DNA from: Betaproteobacteria bacterium
GTDB taxonomy: Bacteria; Pseudomonadota; Gammaproteobacteria; Burkholderiales; SG8-39
Assembly (NCBI GenBank): GCA_009693435.1
Contig: SHXF01000094.1
Coordinates: 1 to 16,297 of the forward strand
Length of the DNA: 16,297 nt
Direction of reading: 5' to 3'
Shown piece by piece: positions 15,075 through 16,297 of the stretch (the stretch's first letter is position 1; the number at the start of each line of letters is the position of its first letter). Both the position numbers and the translations under genes were made by a program. Below the pieces are notes generated by a model. The model searched no databases, was not told the origin of the DNA, and was given only the letters and a program-made list of their open reading frames with translations.

Positions 15075-15380
15075 ATGGCCACCAACAAAATGCGACCGAT
15101 TCACCCCGGAGAGATTCTTCGGGAGGAATATCTTGTCCCGCTGCAAATGACTGCGCATGCCTTGGCAGTGGCGCTGCGCGTTCCCGCACCCAGGATCAAC
15201 GATATTGTTCGAGAGCGGCGATCCGTCACGCCGGATACCGCCTTGCGACTGGCCCGCTATTTCAACACCACCGCACAGTTCTGGATCAACCTGCAAAGCT
15301 CGTTTGACCTGAAGCAGGCCGAAAGCGAATCAGGGCGCAAAATCGCCGCGGAGATACGACCGATGGCGCGGGTCGCATAG
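15075..15380 (+). CDS. higA: HigA-type antitoxin with XRE helix-turn-helix
   Basis: A 101-residue antitoxin. The family opening RPIHPGEILREEYLVPLQMTAHALA (7-31) leads into a helix-turn-helix at about 25-60, with VPAPRINDIVRERRSVTPDTALRLARYF, and ends in a short helical tail. It binds HigB and represses the operon. I chose the ATG at 15075, with GAGAGG upstream. A TTG at 15051 would lie inside higB and add an unlikely octapeptide. The stop is followed by about 110 bp without a gene and then by the terminator of the convergent peroxiredoxin gene. Confidence 0.94.
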   Translation: MATNKMRPIHPGEILREEYLVPLQMTAHALAVALRVPAPRINDIVRERRSVTPDTALRLARYFNTTAQFWINLQSSFDLKQAESESGRKIAAEIRPMARVA

Positions 15381-15491
15381 GATTCGCCGTCCCCACGACT
15401 ACCCGGAAACCGACAGGCAAATCCAAACTCGAGCATCGATGCCCACATTTCTCGGGGCATCAAGACTCCAGAATCGCACATTCCCACCACC

Positions 15492-15526
15492 AATAAAACG
15501 GCGCGCCTTCTAGCGAAGGCGCGCCG
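15492..15526 (-). terminator. intrinsic terminator of the peroxiredoxin gene
   Basis: CGGCGCGCCTTC and GAAGGCGCGCCG form a perfect 12-bp stem (15499-15526) with a four-base loop. On the - strand the stem is followed directly by TTTTATT (the complement of 15492-15498). It ends 53 bases after the peroxiredoxin stop. It may also block read-through from higA in the opposite direction. Confidence 0.85.
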
Positions 15527-15543
15527 CATCGGCACAGCGACGT

Positions 15544-15567
15544 TGATGCTCCGCCGGCGGAGCATCA
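15544..15567. repeat. 24-bp perfect palindrome
   Basis: TGATGCTCCGCC followed by GGCGGAGCATCA reads the same on both strands with no spacer. It sits between the peroxiredoxin stop (15579) and the terminator stem. As RNA it would form a tight hairpin with a CCGG loop, without a T-tract. It could be an mRNA-stabilising stem, a protein-binding site or a small dispersed repeat. Confidence 0.85.
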
Positions 15568-15578
15568 CGCCATTTTCA

Positions 15579-16082
15579 TCAGGCCTGGGTAAGCATCGTT
15601 TCGGCGTTGGAGACTTCGAATTTGCCGGGACCTTCCACGTTCAGCGACTTGACTACGCCGTTGTCCACCAGCATGGAATAACGCTGCGAGCGCACACCCA
15701 TGCCGCGGGCTGTGAGGTCCATTTCGATGCCCAGTTTCTTGGTGTAATCGGCGCTGCCGTCGGCCATCATGCGCACCTTGCCCTGACTTTTCAGTTCCCG
15801 GCCCCAGGCGCCCATGACGAAGGCATCGTTCACCGAGATGCACCAGATCTCGTCGACTCCCTTGCCTTTCAGCTGGTCGAAGTTCTTCACGTAACTCGGC
15901 ACGTGCTGGGCCGAACAGGTCGGGGTGAATGCGCCGGGGAGGCCGAAGACCACGATCTTCTTGCCTTTGATCATGTCTTCCACCTTGAAGGCGTTCGGCC
16001 CGACGCTGCAGCCTGGCTGCTCGGTTTCCACGAATTCGGTCAGTGTTCCTGCGGGCAGGCTGTCGCCTACTTTTATAGTCAT
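15579..16082 (-). CDS. Prx5-like peroxiredoxin (redoxin family)
   Basis: A 167-residue thiol peroxidase that reduces H2O2 and organic peroxides in the cytoplasm. The active-site segment is FGLPGAFTPTCSAQH (46-60), with Pro49, Thr53 and peroxidatic Cys56. Later motifs WCISVNDAFVMGAWG and RSQRYSMLVDNGVV, with the conserved arginine, are those of the Prx5/type II subgroup (PMP20, hybrid PrxGrx N-domain). There is no fused glutaredoxin. Other cysteines are Cys25 and the one in WCIS, either of which could act in resolution; otherwise the enzyme uses glutathione/glutaredoxin. The ATG at 16082 has AGGAG six bases upstream. A longer frame to 16139 would remove that context. Monocistronic, with its own terminator. 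Confidence 0.95.
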   Translation of the reverse strand: MTIKVGDSLPAGTLTEFVETEQPGCSVGPNAFKVEDMIKGKKIVVFGLPGAFTPTCSAQHVPSYVKNFDQLKGKGVDEIWCISVNDAFVMGAWGRELKSQGKVRMMADGSADYTKKLGIEMDLTARGMGVRSQRYSMLVDNGVVKSLNVEGPGKFEVSNAETMLTQA

Positions 16083-16110
16083 AACATGCTCCTGGTTGGT
16101 TGGGCGCGGT

Positions 16111-16139
16111 AGGATCCACCAGAATGCGCGCCTTGTCAA
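16111..16139 (-). promoter_or_regulatory. tentative promoter of the peroxiredoxin gene
   Basis: On the - strand a perfect TTGACA (16139-16134) is followed after 17 bases by GATCCT (16116-16111), a poor -10. The -35 lies in one arm of an inverted repeat, CTTGTC/GACAAG (16132-16137 and 16143-16148), which might be an operator. A good -35 with a weak -10 would suit an activated promoter, but no regulator site was recognised. Confidence 0.35.
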
Positions 16140-16297
16140 AGCGACAAGCTACGCCATAACTCCGCTTTAACTGATGTCCTGACCGCCACGGTAACCACGC
16201 CCAGACGCGGAACTAGTTCTCCTATGTGGCTGGGCGTTATCTGCCTCTTTTAACACTGACCAGATTTCTTAGAGCGGAAATATTCGCCCTTTTGGGG

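Noticed and set aside
15438..15461. GATGCCC/GGGCATC stem with a 10-base loop after higA, considered as a terminator
   Set aside because: Only seven base pairs with no T-tract following on either strand. The nearby GCATCGATGC palindrome (15433-15442) also looks incidental.
16197..16237. ACGCCCAG/CTGGGCGT inverted repeat enclosing GAACTAGTTC at the right edge, considered as an IS end or operator
   Set aside because: The arms are only 8 bp, no gene is recognisable beside them, and the window ends too soon to test for an element.

Overview
The window looks like a GC-rich betaproteobacterial chromosome, probably Burkholderiales or a close relative. The pointers are a Bug-family (tripartite tricarboxylate type) periplasmic binding protein, a catabolic CoA-ester gene cluster, a sigma-32-type htpG promoter, and overall base and codon use. 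No rRNA, tRNA or CRISPR array was seen. The assignment rests on gene content only.

Left part (1-6644): a catabolic accessory region. It opens with the last 39 codons of an IS4-family transposase. Next, on the + strand, come an FAD-dependent aromatic-ring-type monooxygenase and a Bug-family solute-binding protein. Converging on them from the - strand are a DUF35 zinc-ribbon/OB-fold protein, a thiolase-superfamily protein without an obvious nucleophilic cysteine, and an AMP-forming acyl-CoA synthetase. A consistent reading is substrate capture (Bug), hydroxylation (monooxygenase), CoA activation (ligase) and side-chain cleavage by a thiolase-like/DUF35 pair that resembles the Ltp2-ChsH2(DUF35) aldolase. 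The substrate cannot be read from the sequence.

Gap (6645-7263): about 620 bp with no convincing gene. It has three tandem 18-bp units and an AT-rich stretch.

Middle part (7264-13287): housekeeping. It holds a secreted two-domain M16 zinc peptidase on the - strand. Divergent from it is htpG (Hsp90), with a near-consensus sigma-32 promoter. Just downstream is a class IV-like (HDAC11-like) deacetylase, whose true start seems to be a CTG codon behind an AGGA.

Right part (13305-15380): a small defence/toxin-antitoxin cluster behind an imperfect 24-bp inverted repeat. It contains a decapitated nucleotidyltransferase-like gene fragment, a small hypothetical gene, a Phd/PIN (VapC-like) pair with its own promoter and palindromic operator candidate, and a HigB-HigA pair whose toxin may be translated from a leaderless mRNA.

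Right end (15492-16297): a Prx5-like peroxiredoxin on the - strand. A 24-bp perfect palindrome and an intrinsic terminator lie downstream of it.
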